64,000 nucleotides of DNA from JBBECJ01 sp963763325 (lineage in GTDB: Bacteria; Chloroflexota; Chloroflexia; Thermomicrobiales; CFX8), in the NCBI GenBank assembly GCA_963763325.1, contig CAVXOL010000011.1, positions 62,001-126,000 on the forward strand, given 5' to 3'. The position numbers and the translations under genes were made by a program. Below, piece after piece: positions 1-8,725 of this stretch. Positions within the stretch are counted from its first letter, which is position 1; every line of letters starts with the position of its first letter. The notes under the pieces are model-generated. The model saw only the letters and a list, made by a program, of their open reading frames with translations. It ran no database searches and was not told the DNA's origin.

Positions 1-2
1 TT

Positions 3-449
3 CCCGGCCGCGCACACACCGGCAACCCAGTCATCTACCCACCGCTTGAGCCGCTCATCCACGAGCTTGGCATCAGCGACAGGGTCAAGCTGATCGGGTT
101 CGTCAGCGAGGACGATAAGCGCGATCTCTACCGCGCCGCCAGCGTCTTCGCCTTCGCGTCCGAGTACGAAGGCTTCGGCCTCAACCCGCTCGAAGCGATG
201 GCCTGTGGCGCGCCGGTCATCTGCTCGAACCGTTCGAGCCTGCCCGAGGTCGTCGGCGACGCCGGCCTCTCGATCGACCCGGAGCCAGACGCGATCGCCC
301 GCGCGCTCGTCCACGTCCTGACCGACGACGCCCTCCGTGCCGAGCTCTCCCAGCGCGGCCTGCGGCGCGCCGCGACGTTCTCCTGGCACCGCACGATGCA
401 GCTGACGCTCGACGCGTACCAGGACGTGCTGAACGGAATCCTGAAGTGA
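3..449 (+). CDS. Glycosyltransferase family 4, C-terminal part (5' truncated by window edge)
   Basis: The reading frame is open from the first bases of the window to a TGA at 447-449, giving the last 148 residues of a GT-B fold glycosyltransferase. The second Rossmann half is recognisable: SDRVKLIGFVSEDD, then the nucleotide-sugar-binding segment EYEGFGLNPLEAMACGAPVI, where the EGFGLNPLEAMA motif carries the EX7E glutamates typical of GT4. The C-terminus (AATFSWHRTMQ) also fits GT4 proteins. The sugar donor and acceptor cannot be read from sequence. Another GT4 gene follows about 190 bases downstream, so this may be the tail of a larger glycan locus. Confidence 0.85.
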   Translation, partial: PGRAHTGNPVIYPPLEPLIHELGISDRVKLIGFVSEDDKRDLYRAASVFAFASEYEGFGLNPLEAMACGAPVICSNRSSLPEVVGDAGLSIDPEPDAIARALVHVLTDDALRAELSQRGLRRAATFSWHRTMQLTLDAYQDVLNGILK

Positions 450-460
450 GCACCATCCTC

Positions 461-617
461 GTAGGGACAGGTCTAAGACCTGTCCGCGGCCCGCAGGCCG
501 ACGCTCAACAACGCGACCGTTTTGATCAGGGCGCAACCGTTTGCGCCCGCATGGGGAGCGCACCTGTGTTGAGCCACCGGCCTGCGGGCCGCGGACAGGT
601 CTTAGACCTGTCCCTAC
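461..617. repeat. Perfect 40-bp inverted repeat (palindromic intergenic element)
   Basis: Bases 461-500 are the exact reverse complement of 578-617, with a 77-base centre. The arms start GTAGGGACAGG and contain a nested palindrome (GGTCTAAGACC). The centre holds shorter complementary words, GCTCAACA at 503-510 against TGTTGAGC at 567-574 and GCGCAA/TTGCGC near 531-546, so the element could fold into a long hairpin. It fills the gap between two glycosyltransferase genes and ends about 20 bases before the next start. No transposase is present. It may be a MITE-like or REP-like unit. Confidence 0.85.
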
Positions 618-636
618 GAAGGCAGGACCAACCCTC

Positions 637-1745
637 ATGCGCGTCCTGATGGTCTCGAAGGCGCTCGTAACAGGCGTCTACCAGAAGAAGCTCGAAGAAC
701 TTGCGGCGCTGCCGGATATCGAGCTGCTGGCGGTCGTCCCGCCGTCCTGGTCCGAGAACCGTGTCGGCACGATCCCGCTCAAGCGGATGTTCACCAACGG
801 CTACGAGATGGCGGTCGAAGAGATGCGCCTGAACGGCCGCCATCACGTGCATTACTATCCCGGTCTCGGCAAGCAGATGCGCCGCTTCAAGCCCGACCTC
901 GTCCACATCGACGAGGAGCCCTACAACCTCGTCTGCGCCCAGGCGACGATGCTGGCGCGGCGTGCGAAGGCGCGGACGATCTTCTTCACCTGGCAGAACC
1001 TCGACCGCCGCTACCCTCCGCCGTTCTCACTCTTCGAACGCTACTGCTACTCGCGCGCCAGGCCGCGCTGGCCGGGAACGAGGATGCGAAAGCGATCTTG
1101 CGCCGCAAGGGTTTCACAAAGCCGATCGAGGTGATCCCACAGTTCGGCGTCGATCCGGATATCTATTCACCGCGACCGCGCTCAGCCGATCGCGGCACGT
1201 TCACGGTTGGCTACTACGGACGGCTCGTCCCGGAAAAGGGGATCGACACACTGATCGAGGCAGTCGCTCAACTTCCAGCGGCTCGCGCAATCATCGTCGG
1301 TCGCTGGCGAGAGCCTGGCGACCTTGCAGGCTCAGGCTCAGACGCCTCGGCGTCGCCGACCGGATCGAGTTCCGTGGCCCGGTTCCGACCGAGGCGATTC
1401 CCGACCTGCTGGCCGAGATGGATGTCGTCGTCGTCCCATCGCGGACTCGTCCGAACTGGAAAGAGCAGTTCGGACGGGTCATCATCGAGGCGATGGCCTG
1501 CGAGGTGCCGGTCATCGGCTCCGACTCGGGCGAGATCCAGCACGTCATCGGTAATCCCGATCTCGTCTTCCCCGAGGGAGACAGCCGCGCGCTCGCTGCC
1601 CGGATTCAGTCGCTGATCGACGATCCCGAGCTGACGCAGGCATCTGGGAGTCGCAGGCCGCAAGCGCGTCCTTGAGCACTACACACAGGCGCAGGTCGCG
1701 GCGGCGACCTACCGGGTCTATCAGGGGGTTCTGGGGTCGAGCTGA
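637..1745 (+). pseudogene. Glycosyltransferase family 4, broken by three frame changes
   Basis: The protein begins at ATG 637 (MRVLMVSKALVTG) and is readable in frame 1 to about 1050, in frame 3 from about 1050 to 1310 (QFGVDPDIYSP, VGYYGRLVPEKGIDTLIEA), in frame 2 to about 1650 (GVADRIEFRGPVPTEAIPDL, EQFGRVIIEAMACEVPVIG) and in frame 3 again to the TGA at 1743-1745. Joined, these give one complete GT4 protein of about 365 residues with N- and C-terminal Rossmann halves and the conserved E-x7-E region. All parts remain well conserved, so sequencing indels are as likely as true decay. It probably acts in the same pathway as the GT4 gene upstream. Confidence 0.75.
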
Positions 1746-1750
1746 GCCTG

Positions 1751-1851
1751 ACCTCACCCCCCAACCCCCTCTCCGGCGCGGAGAGGGGGAGTTCGAAACG
1801 AGTGATCTAAAGCCCCCTCTCCGCGCCGGAGAGGGGGTTGGGGGGTGAGGT
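1751..1851. repeat. Perfect 39-bp inverted repeat, C-rich palindrome
   Basis: Bases 1751-1789 are the exact reverse complement of 1813-1851, with a 23-base loop. Each arm carries a run of the form CCCCCCAACCCCC followed by CTCTCCGGCGCGGAGAG, which is itself a small palindrome. A related but not identical element lies at 47608-47715. The right arm ends 8 bases before the probable TTG start of the next gene, and its GGGGTGAGG could act as part of that gene's ribosome-binding region. Confidence 0.85.
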
Positions 1852-1858
1852 TACTCCG

Positions 1859-2432
1859 TTGGCAACCAAGCTTGAGCTCGACATCCGCGACGCGAATCGC
1901 CTGCTGGAGCCGGGGCCGCTGGCGCTGATCACGAGCCGGTTCCGATCGGCGGACAACCTGATGACAGCGGCCTGGATGATGCCGGTCAGCCTCGATCCGC
2001 CGCTGCTGGCGGTCGCGATCCATCCAGGGCGGCTGACCCACGAGTACGTCAGTAAGAGCGAGTTCTTCGCGATCAATATCCCGAACGCCGATCTGCTCAG
2101 CGCCGTCCACGCCTGCGGGATGCTGACCGGCCGGGCGGGTGACAAGTTCGCGGCGGCAGGTCTCACGCCGGTCGATGCGACGCAACTGGAGCTGCCGCTG
2201 ATCGACGAGTGCGTCGCACATATCGAGTGCGGCGTCGTCAACCGGACCGCGTTTGGCGACCACGACCTGTTCATCGCCCAGCCGCTGGCCGTCGTCGCGC
2301 TCGACGAAGCGTTCAGCGAACGCTGGCTGGTCGAAACCGATGCCGGCCGGATCGTCCACCACCTGCGCGCCGACTACTACGCGATCGCTCTCGCGCCCGT
2401 ATCAGGCGCGGCTGGAAGAGGACGAGGAGTAG
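1859..2432 (+). CDS. Flavin reductase-like domain protein (one frame change near the 3' end)
   Basis: The product resembles the flavin reductase-like (FMN-binding split-barrel) family: GPLALITSRFRSADNLMTAAW near the N-terminus, SLDPPLLAVAIHPGRLT, and the later HIECGVVNRTAFGDHDLF strand. Such proteins bind FMN and reduce flavin or serve as the reductase part of oxygenases. A TTG at 1859 is the likely start; an upstream TTG at 1838 lies inside the palindromic repeat. The frame breaks near 2390. The following frame gives PYQARLEEDEE and stops at 2430-2432, a natural C-terminus for the family, so total length is about 190 residues. Substrate unknown. Confidence 0.7.
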
Positions 2433-2488
2433 GCAGTCCAGCGCCACGGTCCTACCGTGGCGCTGGATGCAGCTCGCAGCGTGTGATG

Positions 2489-2776
2489 TCACGGGCGTGC
2501 CCACGAACCGACTCGGCCGAGAGCGACGCTGACAGTTACATCGGCGGACGCGGACGGGCAATCGTTCGATGCGGCACTGGTGTCGGTCCAGGATCCGATG
2601 CGACGGAGCCCGTCAGCTGGCGTAAGGTAGAAGTGACCATTCACGAAGCAGATCGCCGGGGAAGGCTGTGCGGCGTGTGACCGTGATTTCTGGTTGCCGT
2701 CCGCCGAGGCGGTGGTCGTCATGACCGCCATCATCGCGATCACAACCAGGATGGTGAGCAGGCTGTGCCTCTTCAT
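2489..2776 (-). CDS. Small secreted protein of unknown function
   Basis: A 95-residue product starts at ATG 2776, preceded on the minus strand by AAGGAG nine bases upstream. The N-terminus MKRHSLLTILVVIAMMAVM followed by TTTASA-DG is a clear Sec signal peptide with an AXA cleavage site at about residue 25. The mature part is short, polar and has two cysteines (CFVNGHFYL and NDC), which could form one disulfide. No family was recognised. It stands alone between convergent and divergent neighbours. Confidence 0.55.
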   Translation of the reverse strand: MKRHSLLTILVVIAMMAVMTTTASADGNQKSRSHAAQPSPAICFVNGHFYLTPADGLRRIGSWTDTSAASNDCPSASADVTVSVALGRVGSWARP

Positions 2777-3113
2777 GCGGGTGCTCCTTGTCGTCGGTGA
2801 GTTGTCGCGGTTGACGATGCGGCGAGCGCAGGCTGCCGCTGTCTCAGGGACGTCCCTGAGATGAGCCACGAACGGAACTAAAGGCTGTGCTGGCTGGTCG
2901 GGCCCGCCGTCGCGGGCCGGTTGTCTGCTCAGTCGTGCGGAGCCGGTCATTGCACGACTGGCAGTGCTCACGGGTCCGGCGCGAATCGATCGCGCGACTG
3001 CCACGGCATTGTGGCCAGGAGCGGCGTCGCTGTTCCGGATCGCCGCTGCGCTCCCGTGTTCTCTACTATTGCTGACGGCGCGGCATCGAAAAGTGTCACG
3101 CGCGTCCTTGAGT
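2777..3113. other. Intergenic region, nothing recognised
   Basis: This is about 337 bases between the small secreted protein (start at 2776, minus) and the end of the solute-binding protein gene (3114, minus). It should hold the promoter of the small secreted gene. Short open frames on the plus strand lack a ribosome-binding site and family resemblance. No repeat or terminator with a clear T-run was seen. Confidence 0.4.
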
Positions 3114-4598
3114 TCAGCGTTTTCCGATCAGCGTTCGGATCTCCTCGGCCATTCGTGGGACGATATTCGCCGCCTTGACGCCGAGCAGGATCTCGGACAC
3201 TCCCGACCAGAAGACCGTCGAGATCTCCTGGTATGCGCCGTTTACGTGGCTTGACGGGCGTGGGACGAGCGTGACATCACGCAGCAAGGATCGGAATGGT
3301 AGTGCGGCCTGCACCTCGGGATCGTCGTAGAGTGCCGGGATCGTTGGTTGAAACTGGCCGATGACGGCCTTCCAGGCTTGCACGTCAGGGCTGGATAGAT
3401 AGCGCACGAGCTCGACGGCTGCCTCCTGGTGCTGGGAATAGATGGAAACGCCGATCGCCTGACCGCCAGTTGTCGCGATCGGCGGGATGCCAGCCCCGGA
3501 CGGCAGCGGTGCGACACTGAACTTCCCGATGATCTGTTCGCCCGGCTGATTGGCTGCCCACCAGACCCATGACCAGTTCCGCATGAATGCGGCGCCTCCA
3601 CCCTGAAAATGGCGGCGCGCGGCGTCCTCCTCATATGACCCGATCCCACTCGGTGTGATGGACCCAACCCAGCCTGAAGCACGTTCGAGCATCGCAATCG
3701 CCGCGGGATTGTCGAGCGTGACGCCGGTCTCGTCGGCGATGCTTCCGCCACCGACGGAGGCGAGCCACTCGATCGCGTTGCAGGTTAGTCCTTCGTTTGG
3801 TGCACCCTGGAAGACGAATCCGGTGAAATTCGGGTTGGTGCCGGATTCACCCTCAACGATGGTTGTCGCCATCGCGTCAAGCTCGTCCCACGTTGTTGGG
3901 GGTGCCGCGTAGCCGTAACGCTCCAGCAAATCGGTGCGATAGTAGAGCATTCCCAGGTCGTGGTGAGTCGGGAGCGCAAACACGCCGTCATCCACCGTCA
4001 TATTGGCGATCAGCGCCGGTTCATGATCCTGAATCGCGTCACCCAACGTCGTTCGCAGATCGAGCAGGTGATCGGCGAGTGACCCGGGCCAGGTGATGTC
4101 GAGGACGAAGAGGTCGGCATCCGGTGAGCGAGCGTCGATCAGCCGCTGGATGTCACTGTAGGTGCTCGAGTAGTCGGGCGGTGATTCCAGGATGGTCGTT
4201 GCGACACCGGTCTCCTGCTCGAACCAGTCGACCAGCAGCGCCAGAAATGCATCTCCCATGGTTCCGGTGAGTGTGACACGCTCCCCGGACAGGGCCGATC
4301 GAGACCGGGCGGCGTCGGGAACCGCTGGAGGCCGGTGGGGGTCGAACCGGCTCGTTGCCGGTGATGCGGAGATGGTCGGTGTCGGTGTCGGGGGGATCGG
4401 TGTCGCGGTGGCAACGCTGACCGGCGTCGAGGTTGCGACCGATCCGGCCCGGTCATCTCCACCGCAGGCTGACAGCAGACCCCCAATCGACGGAAGCGAG
4501 AGTCCAAGCGCCGTCGCACGACGCAGCAGGTCCCGGCGACTCATCGATGGGCCTTCGAGGGGTTGATCGAGAGGGTGTGTCGATCGATCATCCGGCAC
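3114..4598 (-). CDS. ABC-type extracellular solute-binding protein, Tat-type lipoprotein
   Basis: The 494-residue product has a twin-arginine leader (SRRDLLRRATALGLSL) followed by a lipobox LLSAC, so it should be exported folded and lipid-anchored outside the membrane. A Thr/Pro linker follows. The body is a family 1 (maltose/sugar-type) periplasmic-binding fold: GDAFLALLVDWFEQETG, YSDIQRLIDARSPDADLFVLD, DGVFALPTHHDLGMLYYRTD and a C-terminal YLSSPDVQAWKAVIGQFQP. It likely binds an oligosaccharide or similar ligand. A GTG at 4598 is the probable start, with AGGAG upstream. It lies 38 bases after the NHL-propeller gene and probably shares its operon. No permease or ATPase gene is nearby, so transport partners would be elsewhere, or it may be a sensory binding protein. 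Confidence 0.85.
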   Translation of the reverse strand: MPDDRSTHPLDQPLEGPSMSRRDLLRRATALGLSLPSIGGLLSACGGDDRAGSVATSTPVSVATATPIPPTPTPTISASPATSRFDPHRPPAVPDAARSRSALSGERVTLTGTMGDAFLALLVDWFEQETGVATTILESPPDYSSTYSDIQRLIDARSPDADLFVLDITWPGSLADHLLDLRTTLGDAIQDHEPALIANMTVDDGVFALPTHHDLGMLYYRTDLLERYGYAAPPTTWDELDAMATTIVEGESGTNPNFTGFVFQGAPNEGLTCNAIEWLASVGGGSIADETGVTLDNPAAIAMLERASGWVGSITPSGIGSYEEDAARRHFQGGGAAFMRNWSWVWWAANQPGEQIIGKFSVAPLPSGAGIPPIATTGGQAIGVSIYSQHQEAAVELVRYLSSPDVQAWKAVIGQFQPTIPALYDDPEVQAALPFRSLLRDVTLVPRPSSHVNGAYQEISTVFWSGVSEILLGVKAANIVPRMAEEIRTLIGKR

Positions 4599-4636
4599 GA
4601 TGGCGATCCTCTCCTAAGCGACTGGCCGCGTTCGGA

Positions 4637-6007
4637 TCATGGTGTTTCGACGTGGAAGCGGTGGAGTGAGTTGCCGAAGTCGACGACGTAGATCGCTCCG
4701 TCGTCTCCAGCGGCGATGCTGAATGGACGATCGAGCGTGTACGTCGCCCCGGCCATGTTGCCCCACTCGCCGAGGTACTTTCCGCTGGTGTCGAAGCGCT
4801 GGACCCGGAAGTTGAACTCATCGGTGACATACACGGTCCCGTCTCGATCGACGGTAATGCTGCTGGGCTCGTTGAAGAGACCGGGGCCGGTGCCACTGCC
4901 ACCCCATTCCAGCAGGAATCTCCCCTGACCGTCAAACTTCAGGATGCGGTTCGCCCTCACGTCGCAAACGTACACATTGTCGTCGCCATCGACCGCGATT
5001 CCTGCGAGGTACTGGATCTCGTTGTCCCCGCTGTCGTCCGTCTCGATCGACAGGAGATGGTTCCCGTCACGGTCGAGCTTCAGGATCCTCCAGCGATACT
5101 CACTCGCCGAATAGTCCGCGACGAAGACGTTGTCCTCGGAATCGACGGCGACGGCGAACGGCAGCCCGAGCGAACTGCTGGTCGAATCCCAGGTGGTCAG
5201 GTAGCTGCCGTCCGGCGCGAAGATCTGGATCCGGCTGTTACCGTAGTCGGGGACGTAGACATTGCCTGCCGAATCAACGCCAAGATTCGCGGGGAGTCCG
5301 TCTGGAGTCAGCAGCAGTTCCCCCGGGCCACTTCCGGGACCGCCAAACGCCGTGATCAGGGATCCGTCCGACCGCAGATGGAGGATGCGGGAGTTCGCGT
5401 AATCCGCCACGTACAGCGTCCCATCCGGCGCGATCCCAAGCCCGGCCAGGACACTGCCGCCCAGTGTCGATCCGTCGACACTCCAGTCGGCGACCACGCG
5501 CTGGTTGATGCGCGCGTCGGCGGTCATCGACGCCGGTGCGTTGCCGGTAGTATCGGTCTGCTCGCCGCTGCCACGGAAGAGCAGCACGAGCAGGCCTGCC
5601 CCGGCGATCAGCAGGGTAAGTTCGGCAACAAGCTGGAGGATTTCGCGAGAACGGCGTTGGGGTCGAGCCAGCGTTGGAACAACTGCTTCATGCACCTGCG
5701 CCGAGATGACTGGCGCATCGTCCCACTCATCGATACGATGGATCCGACCATTCGATGGCAGGACGTGCGGCGGTTCAGCCCACTCGTGCCGCGGGCCAAG
5801 ACCCCCGTTGGACGATTCAATCGCCTGCCAGACGCGCTCGCTCGCTCCGCTGTCGGGACTCACCTCTTCAGAGAGCCGTTCGATCGCACGCGCGGTCCGC
5901 GCGAGCCCAGCGTCGAGCGACTCTGGCGACGGCGCCCGGCGATTGTTGCGGAGTGCCGCGCTGAAGCGATCGAGCAGGTTGGCGGGGTGGTTCAATCGAT
6001 CGGGCAT
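4637..6007 (-). CDS. Membrane-anchored NHL-repeat beta-propeller protein, probable anti-sigma/sensor
   Basis: The 456 residues split into a cytoplasmic N-terminal part (about 1-120), one transmembrane helix (about 125-145, ILQLVAELTLLIAGAGLLVLL) and an extracytoplasmic six-bladed NHL propeller. The propeller is seen in repeated units such as GIAPDGTLYVADYANSRILHL, GVDSAGNVYVPDYGNSRIQIF, AVDSEDNVFVADYSASEYRW and TVDRDGTVYVTDEFNFRVQRF. The start ATG at 6005-6007 overlaps the sigma-factor stop by one base (TGATG), which predicts translational coupling. This topology and position match membrane anti-sigma factors. The NHL domain would be the outside sensor. A classical zinc-binding anti-sigma motif is absent, so the anti-sigma role is inference from context. 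Confidence 0.8.
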   Translation of the reverse strand: MPDRLNHPANLLDRFSAALRNNRRAPSPESLDAGLARTARAIERLSEEVSPDSGASERVWQAIESSNGGLGPRHEWAEPPHVLPSNGRIHRIDEWDDAPVISAQVHEAVVPTLARPQRRSREILQLVAELTLLIAGAGLLVLLFRGSGEQTDTTGNAPASMTADARINQRVVADWSVDGSTLGGSVLAGLGIAPDGTLYVADYANSRILHLRSDGSLITAFGGPGSGPGELLLTPDGLPANLGVDSAGNVYVPDYGNSRIQIFAPDGSYLTTWDSTSSSLGLPFAVAVDSEDNVFVADYSASEYRWRILKLDRDGNHLLSIETDDSGDNEIQYLAGIAVDGDDNVYVCDVRANRILKFDGQGRFLLEWGGSGTGPGLFNEPSSITVDRDGTVYVTDEFNFRVQRFDTSGKYLGEWGNMAGATYTLDRPFSIAAGDDGAIYVVDFGNSLHRFHVETP

Positions 6008-6657
6008 CAGTAACCCCCGCTCTCGTCTGGATCCAGCCCGGCTGCGATGAGTACGTCGCGCAATTGTTGAAATGCGCGCAGGCGCAACATGCGAACGGCT
6101 CCGCTGCTTCGGCCGAGTGCGGTCGCAATTTCCTGCGTGGACAACCCCGCGATCTGGAGTTCGACCAGCATCCGCTGGTTGTCCGGCAGGTCGGGCAGGG
6201 CCGAGCGAATCGCGTCGATCACGCTGCTGGCCATTGCGTGGTCGTCGGGTGTCGTCGATGGGTCCACGACCTCGTGTGCGATATCGAGAGGCATGCCACG
6301 GCGCGCCGCGCGATGCTTCCAGGCGGTGTCAGCGACGACGTTCTGCGCGATGCGAAACAGCCAGCCTGCGAAGGGGCCACTCCCATGCCAGCTTTCGAGC
6401 CTGGTCATTGCCTTGATAAAAACTTCGCTGGTCGCATCTTCAGCCAGCTCACGGCTCGCGAGCTTGAGGTAGCAGTACCGGTAGATCTGCTGGAAATGGC
6501 GCTCGTAGAGGAAGCGAAATGCCTGGCGATCGCTCAGCGCGGCGGTAACCAGGGCAGCATCGTCCGAAACGGGATCGGCAGCCGCAACTGCCATCAACCC
6601 CGTCTTGCCACCGTGGCTCGCTCTCGCCCGAAGCCAGCCCATTGACGGGCCCTTCAC
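6007..6657 (-). CDS. ECF-type RNA polymerase sigma factor
   Basis: A sigma-70 family protein of up to 216 residues. Region 2 is visible in AFRFLYERHFQQIYRYCYL and ELAEDATSEVFIKAM, and region 4 in LPDNQRMLVELQIAGLSTQEI followed by the HTH around ALGRSSGAVRMLRLRAFQQL. It redirects RNA polymerase to a stress or surface regulon. The first ATG (6657) gives a basic N-terminal extension; an internal ATG (MAVAAADP) may be the true start because family members begin close to region 2. It is coupled to the NHL membrane protein, its likely regulator, and the downstream solute-binding lipoprotein may be a target or part of the signal input. Confidence 0.88.
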   Translation of the reverse strand: MKGPSMGWLRARASHGGKTGLMAVAAADPVSDDAALVTAALSDRQAFRFLYERHFQQIYRYCYLKLASRELAEDATSEVFIKAMTRLESWHGSGPFAGWLFRIAQNVVADTAWKHRAARRGMPLDIAHEVVDPSTTPDDHAMASSVIDAIRSALPDLPDNQRMLVELQIAGLSTQEIATALGRSSGAVRMLRLRAFQQLRDVLIAAGLDPDESGGY

Positions 6658-6802
6658 GCTGCTGGCCAGACTGCACGCTGCTCATACTGACTGGTCTGTT
6701 GCGAGAAGTGTCACGCATGACAAGCGACCATGCAAATCAAGGCTGATATCGGCTCATCGGTTCTCGATATGCGGAGAGTCATGTCAGGCCGTTGCGGATC
6801 GC

Positions 6803-7648
6803 TTACTCGGCTGACGCTGGGGGAACTGGTGACGCGACCCGAACGGCTGCACTTCGGATCGTATTCCGCGAAACGCCCAGACCCGTTCGCTTCGCCATCT
6901 CGACCAGGCCGTCGAGAGCCTCGTCATCGAGCACGTAGGTTTGATCGGCGAGCGTTTCGGTGAGCGTCTCCCTGTCGATGTTGAGACCCTTCGAGAGGTC
7001 GCGCCGTAGCTCCCGGCCGCGTTCCTGGCCGGTTGCCTTCGCGGCGTTGAGCCGTTCGACAGCGGCGGCGATGGCGGCCGGATTGCTGGCCAGCATGGCG
7101 CGTGGCGCGACACAGACGTGCGAGACAAACGGCAGGTTGGCCAGCAGGAACCAGGCACGGCCAAGGTCTTCCTGATAGCGGTCCTCGCTCTCATCGGCGA
7201 TCAGCGCCGCCGCGTCCTCGCTGACAACGGCAGTCGTCTCGTCAACCTCGCGCTCGTCCTCCGCCCAGCGCGTGATCGTGATGCCGTAGAACGGATTGAT
7301 GACGGCTGTCGCAATCGCCCGACCAGCTGCCGAGATGCCTGGAATCGCGATCGTTGCCTGCTCGACCTCGTCAGGGCGCGTGTGGGTTGTCATCGTCAGC
7401 ATCGAGGCAGTCCGCCAGACGATGCCGGCATCGCGCAGAATGACGTGGGTGTCGAGCATCGTCAGCGCATAGACGCTGTCCAGCAGCGCGATCGTCGCCG
7501 GTCGCGCCGCATCCGGCCGCAGGCCCTGCGCGAGCGTGACGCCGCTGGTGTCGACCCACCCAGCACTGATGGGGTAGGCGTACATCGCCGTCGTCAGCCG
7601 GTCGTCGATCGCGATGGTCGCTGATGCCGTCACTGCTCCCCCGTTCAT
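6803..7648 (-). CDS. mqnA: MqnA/MqnD-family protein (chorismate dehydratase-like)
   Basis: The 281-residue product from ATG 7648 resembles the futalosine-pathway MqnA/periplasmic-binding-like family. The segment DAAALIADESEDRYQEDLG followed by RAWFLLANLPFVSHV corresponds to the usual ALLIGDEAL...DLGEEW..TGLPFVFA block, and the C-terminal LDDEALDGLVEMAKRTGL fits the family ending. MqnA converts chorismate to 3-enolpyruvylbenzoate for menaquinone synthesis. The IGDEAL motif is IADES here, so a diverged paralogue is possible. The gene is divergent from the epimerase; a TACACT element 10 bases before ATG suggests a very short leader. No other menaquinone gene is near. Specific function is moderately supported. 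Confidence 0.6.
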   Translation of the reverse strand: MNGGAVTASATIAIDDRLTTAMYAYPISAGWVDTSGVTLAQGLRPDAARPATIALLDSVYALTMLDTHVILRDAGIVWRTASMLTMTTHTRPDEVEQATIAIPGISAAGRAIATAVINPFYGITITRWAEDEREVDETTAVVSEDAAALIADESEDRYQEDLGRAWFLLANLPFVSHVCVAPRAMLASNPAAIAAAVERLNAAKATGQERGRELRRDLSKGLNIDRETLTETLADQTYVLDDEALDGLVEMAKRTGLGVSRNTIRSAAVRVASPVPPASAE

Positions 7649-7711
7649 CGTCGGGAATAGTGTACTCTGGGCAATCGAGAGACCGGCGGGTGCGTGTGGA
7701 GGATTCAAAAC

Positions 7712-8692
7712 GTGACGACACTGTTGACGGGTGCAAATGGCTGGGTTCCGAGCTTCATCCTGCGACGGCTCGTCCAGCGCGGCGAGCGGGTCATTTCGTT
7801 CGACCTGATGCCGCCGGATGAGATGCTGCGGGACTTCCTCGCCGATTGCTACAGCAGCGTCACCTTCATCCAGGGTGATGTCACTGACCAGCAGCAGCTG
7901 CTCGATGTCGCCCGCCGGACCGAGGTGACGCGCATCATCCACGCCGCCGCGATCACGCCGCGCGTCGATCGTGAGCGCGAGGAACCGCAGCGCATCGTCA
8001 ACGTCAACCTCGGCGGGACGATCAACGCTCTGGAGGTCGCGCGCCAGCTACCCGACTTCGAGCGTTTCGTCTACATCTGCTCGATCGCGGCCATCGGCGG
8101 CGGCCACGACACCGCCGAGACCACCGAGGAGACACCCAGCCGCGCCACCAACCTCTACGGCATCACCAAGCACACCAGCGAACGGATCGCCCTGCGCTAC
8201 AAGGAACTCTTCGGCCTCGACATCGTCTCGATGCGCCCCGCCAGCGTCTATGGTCCGATGGAGAGGATCACCCCCGGCTACCGCGGCGCAACCGAACTGC
8301 GTGAGATGCTGCGCATCCTCCACGCTGGTGAGGAACTGCGCGTCAACTCGCTCGAAGGGCCGTATCACGCCTGGACGTTCGTCGAGGACGTTGCCGAAGC
8401 CGTCGAGCGCGCCTGGGCAACACCCAACCTGCCCAACGACATCTACACGATCACCTGCGGCGAGATGTACTCGATCGGCGACATGCTGGCTGCCTTCCAG
8501 CGCGCCTGGCCGGACATCTCCTACCGCGTCGTCCCCGCCTCCGAAGCCAACTATCTCGTCTCCGGCGACCCACCCGGACCCCGCCCCAGTAACGCCCGCA
8601 TGCAGCAGGACTTCGGCTGGGTCCCCTCGACCCCGCTCGATGAGGGCGTCCAGCAGTACCTCGACTGGATCCGCGCCAACGGTCCGCAATAG
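7712..8692 (+). CDS. NAD-dependent epimerase/dehydratase (extended SDR)
   Basis: The GTG at 7712 follows GGAGGA at 8 bases and starts VTTLLTGANGWVPSFILRRL, whose TGxxGWV motif binds NAD(P). The catalytic Tyr-Lys pair is in NLYGITKHTSERIAL, and a Ser is in FVYICSIAAIGG. The product is 326 residues, the normal size for sugar-nucleotide epimerases or dehydratases. It opens the glycan island. It might supply the epimerase step for a nucleotide sugar or nucleotide heptose, but nothing identifies it as HldD. The last 425 bases (8268-8692) recur nearly unchanged at 25586-26010. Confidence 0.85.
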   Translation: MTTLLTGANGWVPSFILRRLVQRGERVISFDLMPPDEMLRDFLADCYSSVTFIQGDVTDQQQLLDVARRTEVTRIIHAAAITPRVDREREEPQRIVNVNLGGTINALEVARQLPDFERFVYICSIAAIGGGHDTAETTEETPSRATNLYGITKHTSERIALRYKELFGLDIVSMRPASVYGPMERITPGYRGATELREMLRILHAGEELRVNSLEGPYHAWTFVEDVAEAVERAWATPNLPNDIYTITCGEMYSIGDMLAAFQRAWPDISYRVVPASEANYLVSGDPPGPRPSNARMQQDFGWVPSTPLDEGVQQYLDWIRANGPQ

Positions 8693-8725
8693 GGTTGCCG
8701 TCAATTGCCTGCGTCGTGACAGACG

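Noticed and set aside
5057..6013. A 318-codon plus-strand frame opposite the NHL-propeller gene
   Set aside because: The minus-strand gene has strong repeat and domain evidence and a coupled start; the plus frame shows no motif.
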